Assembly (NCBI RefSeq): GCF_009765785.1
Contig: NZ_LMUT01000016.1
Location: 386,599 to 450,598, forward strand
DNA: 64,000 bases
Origin: Granulicella sp. L46
GTDB lineage: Bacteria > Acidobacteriota > Terriglobia > Terriglobales > Acidobacteriaceae
Direction: 5' to 3'
Part shown: piece after piece, positions 17,293 to 25,732 of the stretch
Position numbering within the stretch: the stretch's first letter is position 1
Layout: each line of letters opens with the position of its first letter
Notes under the pieces: model-generated
The model's database searches: none
Seen by the model: the letters and a program-made list of their open reading frames with translations, nothing else
Told to the model about the DNA's origin: nothing
Translations under genes and position numbers: made by a program

Positions 17293-18194
17293 CGAGGCCG
17301 GTTGAACTTCCAAAGCCTGGATCATCGCTTGGAGTAGCCCGCATACCCGTTCGCCAATACGATGAAATCCCGATTGTGCCTGTCTCGGACTTCTTTCAGG
17401 AGTACGCAAACGTCTTGGGAGTCAATGTTTCGGCTATCGATCTTGACCGGGCAGTCGAGATGGCTGATCGATGGATATCCGCGGAGAATCGAGGATACAT
17501 CTGCGTCACTGGTGTGCATGGAGTCATGGAAGCCCAGTCGGATCCGGAATTCCAGCACATACTCAATCACGCATTCATCAACACGCCAGACGGGATGCCG
17601 ATGTCGTGGGTCGGGCGACTGCAGGGATTCAGCAAGATGGATCGGGTGTTTGGTCCGGATCTTATGGCGTCCTTATGCCAGCTTTCGATTGAGCGAAACT
17701 ATCGAAACTTTCTATATGGTGGCGAACCCGGGGTTGCGGAGCTCCTAAAAGAGAAGCTCGAAAACACATTTCCGGGTTTGCAAATCGTTGGCACGTATAC
17801 GCCCCCGTTTAGAAACCTCACGAGTGAAGAGGAAGAAGATATCTTCGGTCAGTTGCAAACGTCGCGACCGCACATTCTCTGGGTCGGCCTCAGCACTCCA
17901 AAGCAGGAGCGATTCATGGCACGTTATATCGATCGCCTTCAGGTGCCGCTCCTGGTGGGCGTGGGTGCGGCATTCGACTACCACACCGGGCGTATCAACG
18001 ATTGCTCTGACTGGATCAAAAGCGCAGGCTTGCAGTGGTTTCACCGCCTCCTCCAGGATCCAAGGCGCCTCTGGAAACGGTATTTGAAAAACAATCCCGC
18101 GTTCCTCTGGAAAATTGCATTGCAGCTATCCAAGCTCAAACGATACCCCACGTCAGGCAAACAGACGCAACGAATAGTAAGAACAAGATCGTGA
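17289..18194 (+). CDS. WecG/TagA/CpsF-family glycosyltransferase (GT26)
   Basis: A 301-residue enzyme with the family hallmarks: TGVHGVMEAQSDPEF, NTPDGMPMSWVGRLQG (the T-P-D-G-M/Q-x-x-x-W segment), GPDLMASL, LYGGEPGVAE, ILWVGLSTPKQERFMA and GVGAAFDYHTG near the C-terminus. Members transfer ManNAc(A) or related sugars to a lipid-linked acceptor at the membrane face. The start ATG 17289 overlaps the previous stop by 4 bp; the operon's coding run ends here, as the next promoter array lies within and directly after its 3' end. Confidence 0.9.
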   Translation: MTRPVELPKPGSSLGVARIPVRQYDEIPIVPVSDFFQEYANVLGVNVSAIDLDRAVEMADRWISAENRGYICVTGVHGVMEAQSDPEFQHILNHAFINTPDGMPMSWVGRLQGFSKMDRVFGPDLMASLCQLSIERNYRNFLYGGEPGVAELLKEKLENTFPGLQIVGTYTPPFRNLTSEEEEDIFGQLQTSRPHILWVGLSTPKQERFMARYIDRLQVPLLVGVGAAFDYHTGRINDCSDWIKSAGLQWFHRLLQDPRRLWKRYLKNNPAFLWKIALQLSKLKRYPTSGKQTQRIVRTRS

Positions 18195-18241
18195 CAATCT
18201 GCTAACGCGGGTATGACAAGCCGCCACCGTTCGACTAGGTA
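18181..18241 (+). promoter_or_regulatory. Phased TGACAA operator/promoter P5 (CuA/cytochrome/polymerase)
   Basis: Heptamers start at 18181 (GAACAAG, inside the last codons of the previous gene), 18192 (TGACAAT), 18203 (TAACGCG) and 18214 (TGACAAG), exactly 11 bp apart, followed by a -10 candidate TAGGTA (18236-18241). It gives the redox genes an independent promoter of the same type as the export operon. Confidence 0.7.
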
Positions 18242-18334
18242 GGGTAGATGTGACCGACCAATACGGTTGGTGCTGCGGGGTGAGTCGCCGGAATGCACCA
18301 CTCGGATTGGGAGCGCAGACCTAAAGGAGATGTA

Positions 18335-18700
18335 ATGAAAACAAGCTTTATGAGACGGGGAATTTTGGTTGGGATTTTGGCTGCGGGCCTCTTCCCGGCG
18401 TATCTGGCTGAGGCCCAGGATGCGCCTCGCAGAATCGAAGTAACAGCGAAACGCTTTGCATTTGAGCCCGGAGAGATCACTTTGAAAAAGGGTCAACCGG
18501 TCGTTCTGGTTTTGAAAAGCACGGACGCCGCGCACGGACTCCGCTTTCGCGAGTTAAATGTAGATATCAAGGTTGGTGCGAATGGCACAAAGGAAGTGCA
18601 GTTCACACCGGATAAGGTTGGAGACTTCGTCGGGCACTGCTCTGTCTTCTGCGGTTCCGGTCACGGCAGCATGATGCTCACACTGCACGTGGTGGAGTAG
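18335..18700 (+). CDS. Secreted CuA-type cupredoxin (COX II / NosZ-like domain)
   Basis: A 121-residue protein: signal peptide (about residues 1-27, cleavage near AEA-Q) and a single cupredoxin fold. The metal loop is C102-x3-C106-x3-H110-x2-M113, with an upstream H67, the ligand set of the binuclear CuA centre of cytochrome c oxidase subunit II and nitrous-oxide reductase. There are no membrane helices and no oxidase partner nearby, so it is a free-standing periplasmic CuA carrier. The start ATG 18335 follows AAAGGAG at 18323-18329; an upstream in-frame ATG at 18293 lacks a ribosome-binding site. Two bp separate it from the cytochrome gene, so the two are coexpressed and may exchange electrons. 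Confidence 0.85.
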   Translation: MKTSFMRRGILVGILAAGLFPAYLAEAQDAPRRIEVTAKRFAFEPGEITLKKGQPVVLVLKSTDAAHGLRFRELNVDIKVGANGTKEVQFTPDKVGDFVGHCSVFCGSGHGSMMLTLHVVE

Positions 18701-18702
18701 AG

Positions 18703-19173
18703 ATGCACCGGCTCCTGACATTCACTTCGGCGATTCTTGTGCTGGGGATGGTCGGCTGTAAGGCAAATCCTCCGGGTAAGGTCGAGGCGAAGACCATGAC
18801 CTTCGCTAAACATCACATCTTCGTAGGAAATAAAGGCCAAACGAACCCGTTGCCATCGGACGCCAACACCTGGGCCGATGGCAAGGAGGCTTTCTCCCAT
18901 TATTGTGTTGCTTGTCACGGGATGGATGGTCAAAACACGGGTGTTCCCTTTGCCGATCACATCTCACCGCCGATTCCGCTGTTGAACTCTAAGGAAGTGC
19001 AGAGCTACACCGACGGCCAGCTCAAATGGATATTGGACAACGGAATCAGTCCGTCCGGTATGCCTGGGTCGAAGGGAACTTTGAGCGACGACGAACTCTG
19101 GTCCATTATTGTTTACCTGCGACGACTTCCACCTGCGGGCAGTCAAGGTGCGCCGGACATCTATAACCACTGA
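18703..19173 (+). CDS. Lipoprotein cytochrome c (class I-like)
   Basis: A 156-residue protein with a lipoprotein signal (hydrophobic ILVLGMVG, lipid-anchored C19), then one haem site C68-V-A-C71-H72 and a likely axial M120 in the SPSGMPGSKG segment. It ends with an Ile-Val-Tyr-Leu-Arg-x-Leu-Pro helix typical of mono-haem cytochrome c domains. It is closely similar to the lipoprotein cytochrome at 43,606-44,094: the stretches DGQNTGVPFA, DGQLKWI and LPPAGS are shared at matching positions. Cotranscribed with the CuA protein and, 33 bp on, with the polymerase. Function not established; a periplasmic electron relay is the natural reading. Confidence 0.85.
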   Translation: MHRLLTFTSAILVLGMVGCKANPPGKVEAKTMTFAKHHIFVGNKGQTNPLPSDANTWADGKEAFSHYCVACHGMDGQNTGVPFADHISPPIPLLNSKEVQSYTDGQLKWILDNGISPSGMPGSKGTLSDDELWSIIVYLRRLPPAGSQGAPDIYNH

Positions 19174-19206
19174 AACCACTGAGTGATTCGCTTACGCGAG
19201 GCGTAA

Positions 19207-20490
19207 ATGAGCATGCGCGGCAGCCCAACAGAGAAGCAGCGAATCAGAATCCCAGCCGCGACCGGGCTGTCGGTTCTTGTGGGGTCCTTCTTCTCCTTCA
19301 GGGTTTTCATCATGCTACTTTCCGTGCGGCTTCTCGGAACTAGCGAGCAGGCCGGCGTTGAAATCAGTCTCGCACTGAATTTCCTTCTACTCGCGCTCGT
19401 CGCCTTTCAAACAATCGGAGCGGCTGACCCGGAGGGCGCAAGGGTGCTGCGGCTCACAAGTGCGCGTTGGGTATTCATTTTTTTGTGTATTTCCTGCATG
19501 AGCCTGTTTTGGAGTGCCACGGCGTCGATGCCAGCTGCCATCGTTTATTGGTGTGCAATGGCGGCGGACGTTGGGATGGTCGTCCTTTTACTTCGTATGG
19601 GTCCGGTGAAAGAGGTTGCCACCAGTCTCATGAAGGGCTACGTCGTCGGTGCGTGCGTGGTTGCAATCATTGCCTGGCTACTACCGGCCCAGTCGGACCT
19701 TCGCCTGGGTGATGAGGAACTACTTGGACCCAACCAGATCGGATATCTTTGCGCATTCGCTTTATTCTTTGTGCAGTACCTGATGCGCGAGAAACTTGGG
19801 AAGTGGGTTCCGGCGACGTTCATTCTTGCCGTAACACTGCTGCGAAGTCTCAGCAAAACATCCATCGTCGCGTTTCTTATCGCGGAGTCATTTCTGCTGA
19901 TGAAAGACAGATCCATACGCCGCAGAACGAAGGTTATGCTTATCTTCGCCGGCATAGCGACAGTAGCCGCATTTTCAGGTCTTCTCACGTCTTACTTCGA
20001 CATTTATACGAATGCCGGAAACAGTCCCGAGACCCTTACCGGCCGCATCGGCATTTGGACCGTCATTTTAAGTGAGGCGGTTCAACAGCCATGGATCGGC
20101 CATGGTTTCCACGCAGTGTGGAATGTGATTCCGCCCTTTGGAGATTTCGAAGCGAGGCATGCACACAACGAGCTCATCCAACAGTTCTACGCGTATGGCA
20201 TAGTTGGGGTTTGTATGCTGGGCGGTCTCTACGGGAGCTTTTACGCACAGGTTCGACGGGTTTCCTCGCCTTCCATGAGAACTTTCTGGCTTTCTCTTCT
20301 GCTCTTTGTTCTGGTACGTGGGCTGACGGATACAGAACCGTTCGACCTCTCGTTTCCCTTATGGGCGATCGTCATGATCAGCATGCTGATTGAGAACAGT
20401 CAGGCTCTAAGGGACGCACAGCCGGCTGGGAATCCTCGAGGACAATTCACCAGAGCCACCACGCCCCAAGTTCTTGCCTCGAACTTATAG
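19207..20490 (+). CDS. O-antigen ligase/polymerase family membrane protein (Wzy-like)
   Basis: A 427-residue integral membrane protein with about 10-12 helices. The large loop near residues 265-325 contains GRIGIWTVILSEAVQQPWIG and the conserved H-A-H-N-E-L (RHAHNELIQQFYAYGIVG), the signature of the O-antigen ligase/Wzy_C family. In a Wzx/Wzy-dependent locus it most likely polymerises repeat units; a ligase role is the alternative. It is placed after the cytochrome rather than in the main operon, so its expression is tied to promoter P5. Confidence 0.85.
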   Translation: MSMRGSPTEKQRIRIPAATGLSVLVGSFFSFRVFIMLLSVRLLGTSEQAGVEISLALNFLLLALVAFQTIGAADPEGARVLRLTSARWVFIFLCISCMSLFWSATASMPAAIVYWCAMAADVGMVVLLLRMGPVKEVATSLMKGYVVGACVVAIIAWLLPAQSDLRLGDEELLGPNQIGYLCAFALFFVQYLMREKLGKWVPATFILAVTLLRSLSKTSIVAFLIAESFLLMKDRSIRRRTKVMLIFAGIATVAAFSGLLTSYFDIYTNAGNSPETLTGRIGIWTVILSEAVQQPWIGHGFHAVWNVIPPFGDFEARHAHNELIQQFYAYGIVGVCMLGGLYGSFYAQVRRVSSPSMRTFWLSLLLFVLVRGLTDTEPFDLSFPLWAIVMISMLIENSQALRDAQPAGNPRGQFTRATTPQVLASNL

Positions 20491-20518
20491 GGGGAATCTG
20501 GCGCCTCGTGCGAACGCA

Positions 20519-20536
20519 ATTGTCATCCGAATGTCA
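20519..20536. promoter_or_regulatory. Two-box operator upstream of response regulator
   Basis: ATTGTCA (20519-20525) and AATGTCA (20530-20536) are 11 bp apart: the same heptamer as P1-P5 in reverse orientation, and close to the classical Pho box form (TGTCAT-N5-TGTCAT). It lies 65 bp before the response-regulator start, suggesting autoregulation. Confidence 0.55.
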
Positions 20537-20601
20537 TTTCTAAGCTCTTCGATGGAAAATACCAAGTCACTTCCACGAGAATAGAATGGAGGTCTTGAAC
20601 G

Positions 20602-21342
20602 ATGATCGCGGATATGAATGTAATGGAAGAACGAATTGAGCTCGATACAACGCCGTCGGCAACTCTAGGCACGATCCTTATCATTGAGGACGACCCTCGC
20701 ATGCAGAAGGTCTTGCGCAGGATTTTTATCGAGGAGCAGTACGCGGTTGTCGTTGCGGGTGATGGCCAAACCGGGCTTGATTTATTTCGTAGCGAACATC
20801 CTCTCGCCGTCGTTCTGGATCTTATTCTTCCGCGAATTTCCGGGCGCGACCTTTGCCAGGCCTTTAAGAATCTTTCCAGCGAGACGCCAATCATCGTGCT
20901 GAGTGCAATCAGCGAGGTTGTCGACAAAGTGCTGCTGCTTGAGTTGGGTGCTGACGATTATGTTACGAAGCCCTTCAGCCCACGAGAGCTCACAGCTCGC
21001 GTTCAGGCAGCAATTCGGAGACAACGTAGACCTGTGGGAGCCTCCATCTATCGTTTTGGGGACTGTGAGATCGATTTCAAGAGTATGAATGCGCGGCGTA
21101 AGGGAGTTCCCGTAGTCCTGACTGCGCACGAGTTCAAGCTACTGAAGTTCTTCACCGATAATCTTGAGCGGGTACTTACACGAGAGGTGCTCCTCAACGA
21201 AGTGTGGGGATATAGCTCGTATCCGACCACGCGCACCGTGGACAACCAGATCCTGAAGCTCCGCCAGAAGCTGGAACCGGATCCCGCCAACCCCAAACAT
21301 CTGCTGACGATTTACGGCGCAGGCTACAAATTTGTCCCATAA
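20602..21342 (+). CDS. OmpR/PhoB-family response regulator
   Basis: A 246-residue two-domain regulator. Receiver domain (about residues 27-140): acidic pocket IIEDDPR, phospho-acceptor Asp in VVLDLILPRISG, Thr/Ser switch PIIVLSA and Lys in DDYVTKPFSPRE. Winged-helix domain (about 150-246): LTAHEFKLLKFF, VLTREVLLNEVWGY, TRTVDNQILKLRQKLE and the terminal GAGYKFVP. This class binds 11-bp-phased direct repeats as head-to-tail dimers, matching the TGACAA arrays at P1-P5 and the two-box site in front of this gene. Its 3' end precedes the kinase start by 37 bp. It is the best local candidate for the regulon's activator, though a distant PhoB could bind the same sites. Confidence 0.9.
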   Translation: MIADMNVMEERIELDTTPSATLGTILIIEDDPRMQKVLRRIFIEEQYAVVVAGDGQTGLDLFRSEHPLAVVLDLILPRISGRDLCQAFKNLSSETPIIVLSAISEVVDKVLLLELGADDYVTKPFSPRELTARVQAAIRRQRRPVGASIYRFGDCEIDFKSMNARRKGVPVVLTAHEFKLLKFFTDNLERVLTREVLLNEVWGYSSYPTTRTVDNQILKLRQKLEPDPANPKHLLTIYGAGYKFVP

Positions 21343-21379
21343 TCTTAACGTCGGTCGATGGCGGGATGATGAGGACAGT

Positions 21380-23209
21380 ATGGAGATAACCAGCACTCGC
21401 GGGAAGCACGGGATACGAACGCATGTCCTGCTGGTTGTCGCTATGGCGCTTGTCATCGCAATCGTCACATGCGGGTGCCTGTTGCTCATCCGTCATCGCC
21501 TCCGTGCGCAGGTTACCGACGATCTGTCTCAGGATCTCGATCATTCTGTCATCACATTTCAAGACCTGCAGGCCGAGCGAGTAAGCGCATTGGATCGCGA
21601 GAGTTCACTTCTTGCGGAGCTGCCCACGTTGAAAGCGCTGATGACGAGTGGGGATGAGCTCACCATCCAGAACGGAGCCACGGAATTCTGGCAGCTTAGC
21701 GGAAACGATCTGTTTGCGCTCGCCTATCCGGACGGCCGGGTAGTGGCCGTCTATACCAAGGGCACGCCAGTGGATGCCACTATCCGCCAAGGATTGAAGA
21801 CGCTACTGGCTTCTCCCCAAAAACGCTATCTCATCGATGGGCAGGGGCTGTACGTCTGTTCTGTGCGTCCGTTGTACTTTGGTAGTGATGAGGACGGCAC
21901 CCTGCTCGGGTATGTCATCAGCGGTATATCGATTGAACGAACTGTGCGGCAGATCAGCCAGCCGACCGGCGTGGAAGCAACCTTTCTCAGTGAGGGGCAA
22001 GTCGTGGCAAGTACACTGAGCCAATCCGGCCAGACGAGCCTCAGGATGCAGCCAGGATTGTTTTCAGGCACACCCCAGGCGCCGTCTACCGTGAATTTCG
22101 GAAGCATTCGGTATCTCGCCGCAACGGAGGATCTCACCGCGGCTGCCACATCTCCGCTGAAGCTGGTGGTCCTGAAATCCTTCGAACCGGCAGAGCGTTC
22201 GATCAACCGAATCAACCGAATGGTGTTAAGTGCAGGCTTCCTCGCGCTTCTCTCAGGTACTGTTCTGATGATTGCTCTTTCGCACCTCCTGACTCGTCCA
22301 CTCGAAGAGCTTTCGAGGAGCGTCATTGCATTTGGCAGCGGCAACGACCCATACCGAATACCGCGATATGGTACCCAGGAGGTAAGACAGCTAAGCACCG
22401 CATTCGCCGGAATGATTAACGAAATCAAGCAAAAAAATCGGGCATTGCTGGAATCCGAACGACTTGCGACCATCGGACGGATGGCAAGCTCGGTCTCTCA
22501 TGACTTGCGTCACTATCTCGCTGCGATATACGCCAATTCGGAGTTTCTTGCATCCGGCCGGCTATCAGAAACTGAACGAGCAGAGATCTTTGCGGACGTT
22601 CGCGCGGCGGTGCATGGCACGACCGACATGATCGAATCACTGCTGATCTTCAGCCGTACAGGTGCAAGCGTGAGAAGGTCGCCCGAACTCATGGCAATAT
22701 TGCTGGAACGAGCGGCCGCTGTGGTTCGAGCGCATCCCGATGCCGAAGGCGTTTCGCTGGTGACTCGTCTCGGCGAGCCTACGGAGACGGCCGTCGTCGT
22801 CGACGGAAAACAGATTGAACGCGCGGTCTGCAACCTTCTCCTCAACGCTTGCCAGGCTGTTCGCACGACTGGAAAGGAGGCCAGAATCGTGATGACGCTG
22901 GAAGTCCATCAGGAGCACATGACCGTCAGTGTCATAGACAACGGCGATGGCATCCCGGAAAGCATTCGCACCAGTCTTTTTGAACCATTTGTGAGCGAAG
23001 GGAAACAGAAGGGAACGGGCCTCGGGCTTACATTAGCTCATTGCATCGCCGTAGAACATGGAGGAGAGGTCGTTCTGCTGAGCAGTATTCCAGGCGAAAC
23101 GATATTTCAAATGACAGTAGCGCGGGAGATTCAAACACCAAATGCACTGACCATGTCAGCAACGGGCCCTCACGACGAGGTTCACCAACATGAAAATTTA
23201 CAAGCCTAA
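21380..23209 (+). CDS. Membrane sensor histidine kinase
   Basis: A 609-residue kinase: first membrane helix (VVAMALVIAIVTCGCLLLI, about residues 18-38), a roughly 240-residue periplasmic sensor domain (Cache-like in length), a second helix (AGFLALLSGTVLMIALS), a HAMP-type linker, then the kinase core. The H-box is SHDLRHYLAAIYAN, with Tyr where most kinases have Pro. ATPase boxes follow: N-box NLLLNACQAV, G1 VIDNGDGIP, F FEPFVSEG and G2 GTGLGLTLAH. The start ATG 21380 has GAGG at 21370-21373; the longer frame from TTG 21332 has no ribosome-binding site. The 3' end overlaps the porin gene by 20 bp, so the sensor and two exported proteins are one transcript. Confidence 0.9.
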   Translation: MEITSTRGKHGIRTHVLLVVAMALVIAIVTCGCLLLIRHRLRAQVTDDLSQDLDHSVITFQDLQAERVSALDRESSLLAELPTLKALMTSGDELTIQNGATEFWQLSGNDLFALAYPDGRVVAVYTKGTPVDATIRQGLKTLLASPQKRYLIDGQGLYVCSVRPLYFGSDEDGTLLGYVISGISIERTVRQISQPTGVEATFLSEGQVVASTLSQSGQTSLRMQPGLFSGTPQAPSTVNFGSIRYLAATEDLTAAATSPLKLVVLKSFEPAERSINRINRMVLSAGFLALLSGTVLMIALSHLLTRPLEELSRSVIAFGSGNDPYRIPRYGTQEVRQLSTAFAGMINEIKQKNRALLESERLATIGRMASSVSHDLRHYLAAIYANSEFLASGRLSETERAEIFADVRAAVHGTTDMIESLLIFSRTGASVRRSPELMAILLERAAAVVRAHPDAEGVSLVTRLGEPTETAVVVDGKQIERAVCNLLLNACQAVRTTGKEARIVMTLEVHQEHMTVSVIDNGDGIPESIRTSLFEPFVSEGKQKGTGLGLTLAHCIAVEHGGEVVLLSSIPGETIFQMTVAREIQTPNALTMSATGPHDEVHQHENLQA

Positions 23210-24803
23210 AGCAAAACAGCAACCCATGATGCCGCTTCGGAATTTATGGCCCATGTTGTCGGTGCTGATCTTCGTTTGCGGCTATTCCGGACCTTGGTTG
23301 CTCGCACAGTCGACCCAACCCGCGAATCAAGAGAGCGTTCCGGAGCAGATTCAAAAATTGACTGAGGCGATGGCAAAGGCACAAAGCCAACTCGAACAAT
23401 CGCAGCATCAGCTGGACGAGCTGCGCCAACAACTGGCCGCACTGCAGAGCCAGATGGCACAGGCGGGATCTGCAGTGACCCTTCCGGCATCAACCGCTCC
23501 AGCTGCGACATCATCATCGGTTTCTTTGCCACAGGTCGTCTCCCCAGCTAAGCCGGCCGCGATAGCCGACCTTCGAGAGCGGCAGGACATGCAGGAATCT
23601 CAAATCGCGACCCTCGACCAGACCAAGGTCGAAAGTGAGTCAAAGTATCCGGTGAAGATCACCGGGTTATTGCTGTTCAACGGCTTCGTCAATACGCGGC
23701 AGGTGAATATAGCGGCGACGCCGACGTTGGCTCTCTATGGCACCGGAAGCACAGGGGCGTCGGTACAGCAGTCGATTCTCGGCTTTGATGCGCGCGGGCC
23801 GCACCTCTTCGGTGCACGCAGCTATGCCGACCTGAGAGTCGATTTCGACGGCAGCCCAACGAATAATGCTCCGACTACCATCTACGCCGGCTACTACAAC
23901 ACGAGTGTCGCGATTGTGCGTCTGAGAACCGCTCACGCGGGCCTGCAATGGCAAAATACAGACGCTTACTTTTCCCTCGATCGTCCCATCTTTAGTCCGG
24001 ACGCACCGACGTCGTTGACGGCTGTCGCCGAGCCAGCGCTTGCCTGGTCTGGAAACTTATGGACGTGGAATCCTCAGGTCGGGGTTACTCAGGACATTCG
24101 GTTTGCGAGCACTCATGAGGTTCGCTTGCAGGGTGCCTTGATCGATGTCGGCGATGCGCCGGTGTCCACGGTATCCGCCTCTGCCGCGATGTCAACGGTT
24201 ATCCCCACCGCCGCGGAACAGAGCCGCTGGCCTGGAGAGGAAGCTCGCATCGCTTTGCTTGGCTCGAATCTGGAAGAAGGGAGCCACGTCGGTGTGGGTG
24301 GGTATTTCGCGCCCCACCTAAGTCCGGCCGGCACCCGGTTCGACGCTTGGGCAACCACGGTCGATACCAAGCTCCTCTTGCCGGGTCGGCTGCAATTCAC
24401 GGGAGCCTTTTATCGTGGGGCGGCGCTGGGCGGTCTCGGAGGAGGAGCCTACAAAGATTTCGGCTTTCAAGTCGACGCGGAGTCATCCAAGTACTATTTC
24501 CGCCCATACGACGATGTAGGGGGATGGGCGCAACTGAAGGAGAAGCTTACCGAACGATTGGAATTCAACGCAGCCTTCGGACTGGATAACGTGTTCGCAA
24601 GTCAACTGCGCCCCTACTATGTTCCGGGTGGAACCATGTATCAGAATTTGGCAAGAAGCCAAACCTACACGGGTAATGTGATCTATAGCCCAGTCGCGTA
24701 TCTCCTCTTTTCTCTAGAGTACCGACACATCGAAAGCATACCGGTCATTGGTGCTCCGGCTGAGAGCAACATTATCGGCATCGCCGCTGGGTACAAGTTC
24801 TAA
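23190..24803 (+). CDS. Outer-membrane porin with N-terminal coiled coil
   Basis: A 537-residue protein: signal sequence (hydrophobic MLSVLIFVCGYSGPWLLA, cleavage near AQS), a coiled coil of Gln/Leu heptads (about residues 55-95, EQIQKLTEAMAKAQSQLEQS), an Ala/Pro-rich linker and a beta-barrel starting near residue 155 (YPVKITGLLLFNGF) and ending in a Tyr-Lys-Phe terminus (AAGYKF) that suits barrel insertion. Coiled coils like this contact peptidoglycan in trimeric porins. It overlaps the kinase gene by 20 bp and the cupredoxin gene by 1 bp (TAATG). Transport of the ligand sensed by the kinase is a reasonable guess; substrate unknown. Confidence 0.8.
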   Translation: MKIYKPKAKQQPMMPLRNLWPMLSVLIFVCGYSGPWLLAQSTQPANQESVPEQIQKLTEAMAKAQSQLEQSQHQLDELRQQLAALQSQMAQAGSAVTLPASTAPAATSSSVSLPQVVSPAKPAAIADLRERQDMQESQIATLDQTKVESESKYPVKITGLLLFNGFVNTRQVNIAATPTLALYGTGSTGASVQQSILGFDARGPHLFGARSYADLRVDFDGSPTNNAPTTIYAGYYNTSVAIVRLRTAHAGLQWQNTDAYFSLDRPIFSPDAPTSLTAVAEPALAWSGNLWTWNPQVGVTQDIRFASTHEVRLQGALIDVGDAPVSTVSASAAMSTVIPTAAEQSRWPGEEARIALLGSNLEEGSHVGVGGYFAPHLSPAGTRFDAWATTVDTKLLLPGRLQFTGAFYRGAALGGLGGGAYKDFGFQVDAESSKYYFRPYDDVGGWAQLKEKLTERLEFNAAFGLDNVFASQLRPYYVPGGTMYQNLARSQTYTGNVIYSPVAYLLFSLEYRHIESIPVIGAPAESNIIGIAAGYKF

Positions 24804-25525
24804 TGAAAAACATGCGCATCGCCCTTGCGATCTTTGTCGCCCTCCTGGCGTCGGACACGCTACGGTCGCAAGATCGTCCACCGCCTGGCTCCGCGGCTCA
24901 ATTACGCCTGCACATCGCCTTCGCACAACCTGGAAAATATCGCGCAGTACCCGCTGTTGCGTGGCTAGAACCGCTGGCGGGGACGATTGTCCCACCGTTC
25001 GTCCAGCACGAGACCTACACGTTGACGCAGAAGAATCGCATGTTCCTCCCGCATTTGCAGGTCATTCCGATCGGCGCAGTCGTTCAGTTTCCCAACGCCG
25101 ACCCGTTCTTTCACAACGTCTTCTCGCTCTACGATGGCAAGCGATTTGACCTTGGACTTTATGAGGCGGGCTCGAGCAAATCAGTTACGTTCTCTCGAGC
25201 GGGCGTCTCCTACATTTTCTGCAACATTCATCCTGAGATGAGTGCGGTGGTGCTTGCCCTCCCCACGCCTCTATTTGCCATGGCGGATCCCCAAGATTCT
25301 TTCGAACTCCGTAATGTGCCCCCAGGCGATTACAAGTTGCATCTCTGGATTGAGGGCTTGCCTTCATCCGTTGTCGATGGCATGACTCGGTTTGTGCATC
25401 TGTCCACGGGAGTCGTCGATATGGGTACGCTGATTATTCCGACGAAACCGAACAGGCCCGCAGGCCACACGAATAAGTTCGGAAACGAATACGACTCGCA
25501 TCCCAAGTCTCCCTATGATCACTAA
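24803..25525 (+). CDS. Plastocyanin-like secreted cupredoxin
   Basis: A 240-residue exported protein: signal peptide (residues 1-23, cleavage near LRS-Q), a cupredoxin domain at about residues 90-155 with H113 in the DPFFHNVFSL segment and the copper loop C-N-I-H-P-E-M (Cys+3 His, +6 Met), and a C-terminal beta domain (FELRNVPPGDYKLHLWIEG) resembling carboxypeptidase-regulatory folds. This matches the 'methylamine utilisation/plastocyanin-like' proteins that bind one type 1 copper. It is the last gene of the response regulator-kinase-porin operon and the second copper-binding protein of the island. It probably carries electrons or binds copper in the periplasm. Confidence 0.75.
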   Translation: MKNMRIALAIFVALLASDTLRSQDRPPPGSAAQLRLHIAFAQPGKYRAVPAVAWLEPLAGTIVPPFVQHETYTLTQKNRMFLPHLQVIPIGAVVQFPNADPFFHNVFSLYDGKRFDLGLYEAGSSKSVTFSRAGVSYIFCNIHPEMSAVVLALPTPLFAMADPQDSFELRNVPPGDYKLHLWIEGLPSSVVDGMTRFVHLSTGVVDMGTLIIPTKPNRPAGHTNKFGNEYDSHPKSPYDH

Positions 25526-25586
25526 GATTCCCGAATCTCCAGGGAGAGTCATCTCTTAATTTCCAGATGCATACAGCCGGAGCCCA

Positions 25587-25614
25587 GTGAATCGGCAAGT
25601 CCTAGCCGATTCAC
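25587..25614. terminator. Hairpin after two-component/porin/cupredoxin operon
   Basis: A perfect 10-bp stem, GTGAATCGGC with GCCGATTCAC and an 8-nt loop, starts 61 bp after the cupredoxin stop. No clear T-tract follows, so it may be a processing hairpin rather than an intrinsic terminator. Confidence 0.45.
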
Positions 25615-25732
25615 CGTGGCCCTGTTAGTTCTTACAGTTCACGGCAATGGCGCAGCAACGTATTGTTTGTGAGTGTAGGTTTCCATGCTGACGTGCGAAT
25701 CGGTTGCGGGCATGAAAACCGAACAAATTCTA

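Noticed and set aside
25587..25614. Attachment-site or recombination repeat
   Set aside because: The inverted repeat is single-copy in the window and no integrase is present; a transcript-end hairpin is simpler.
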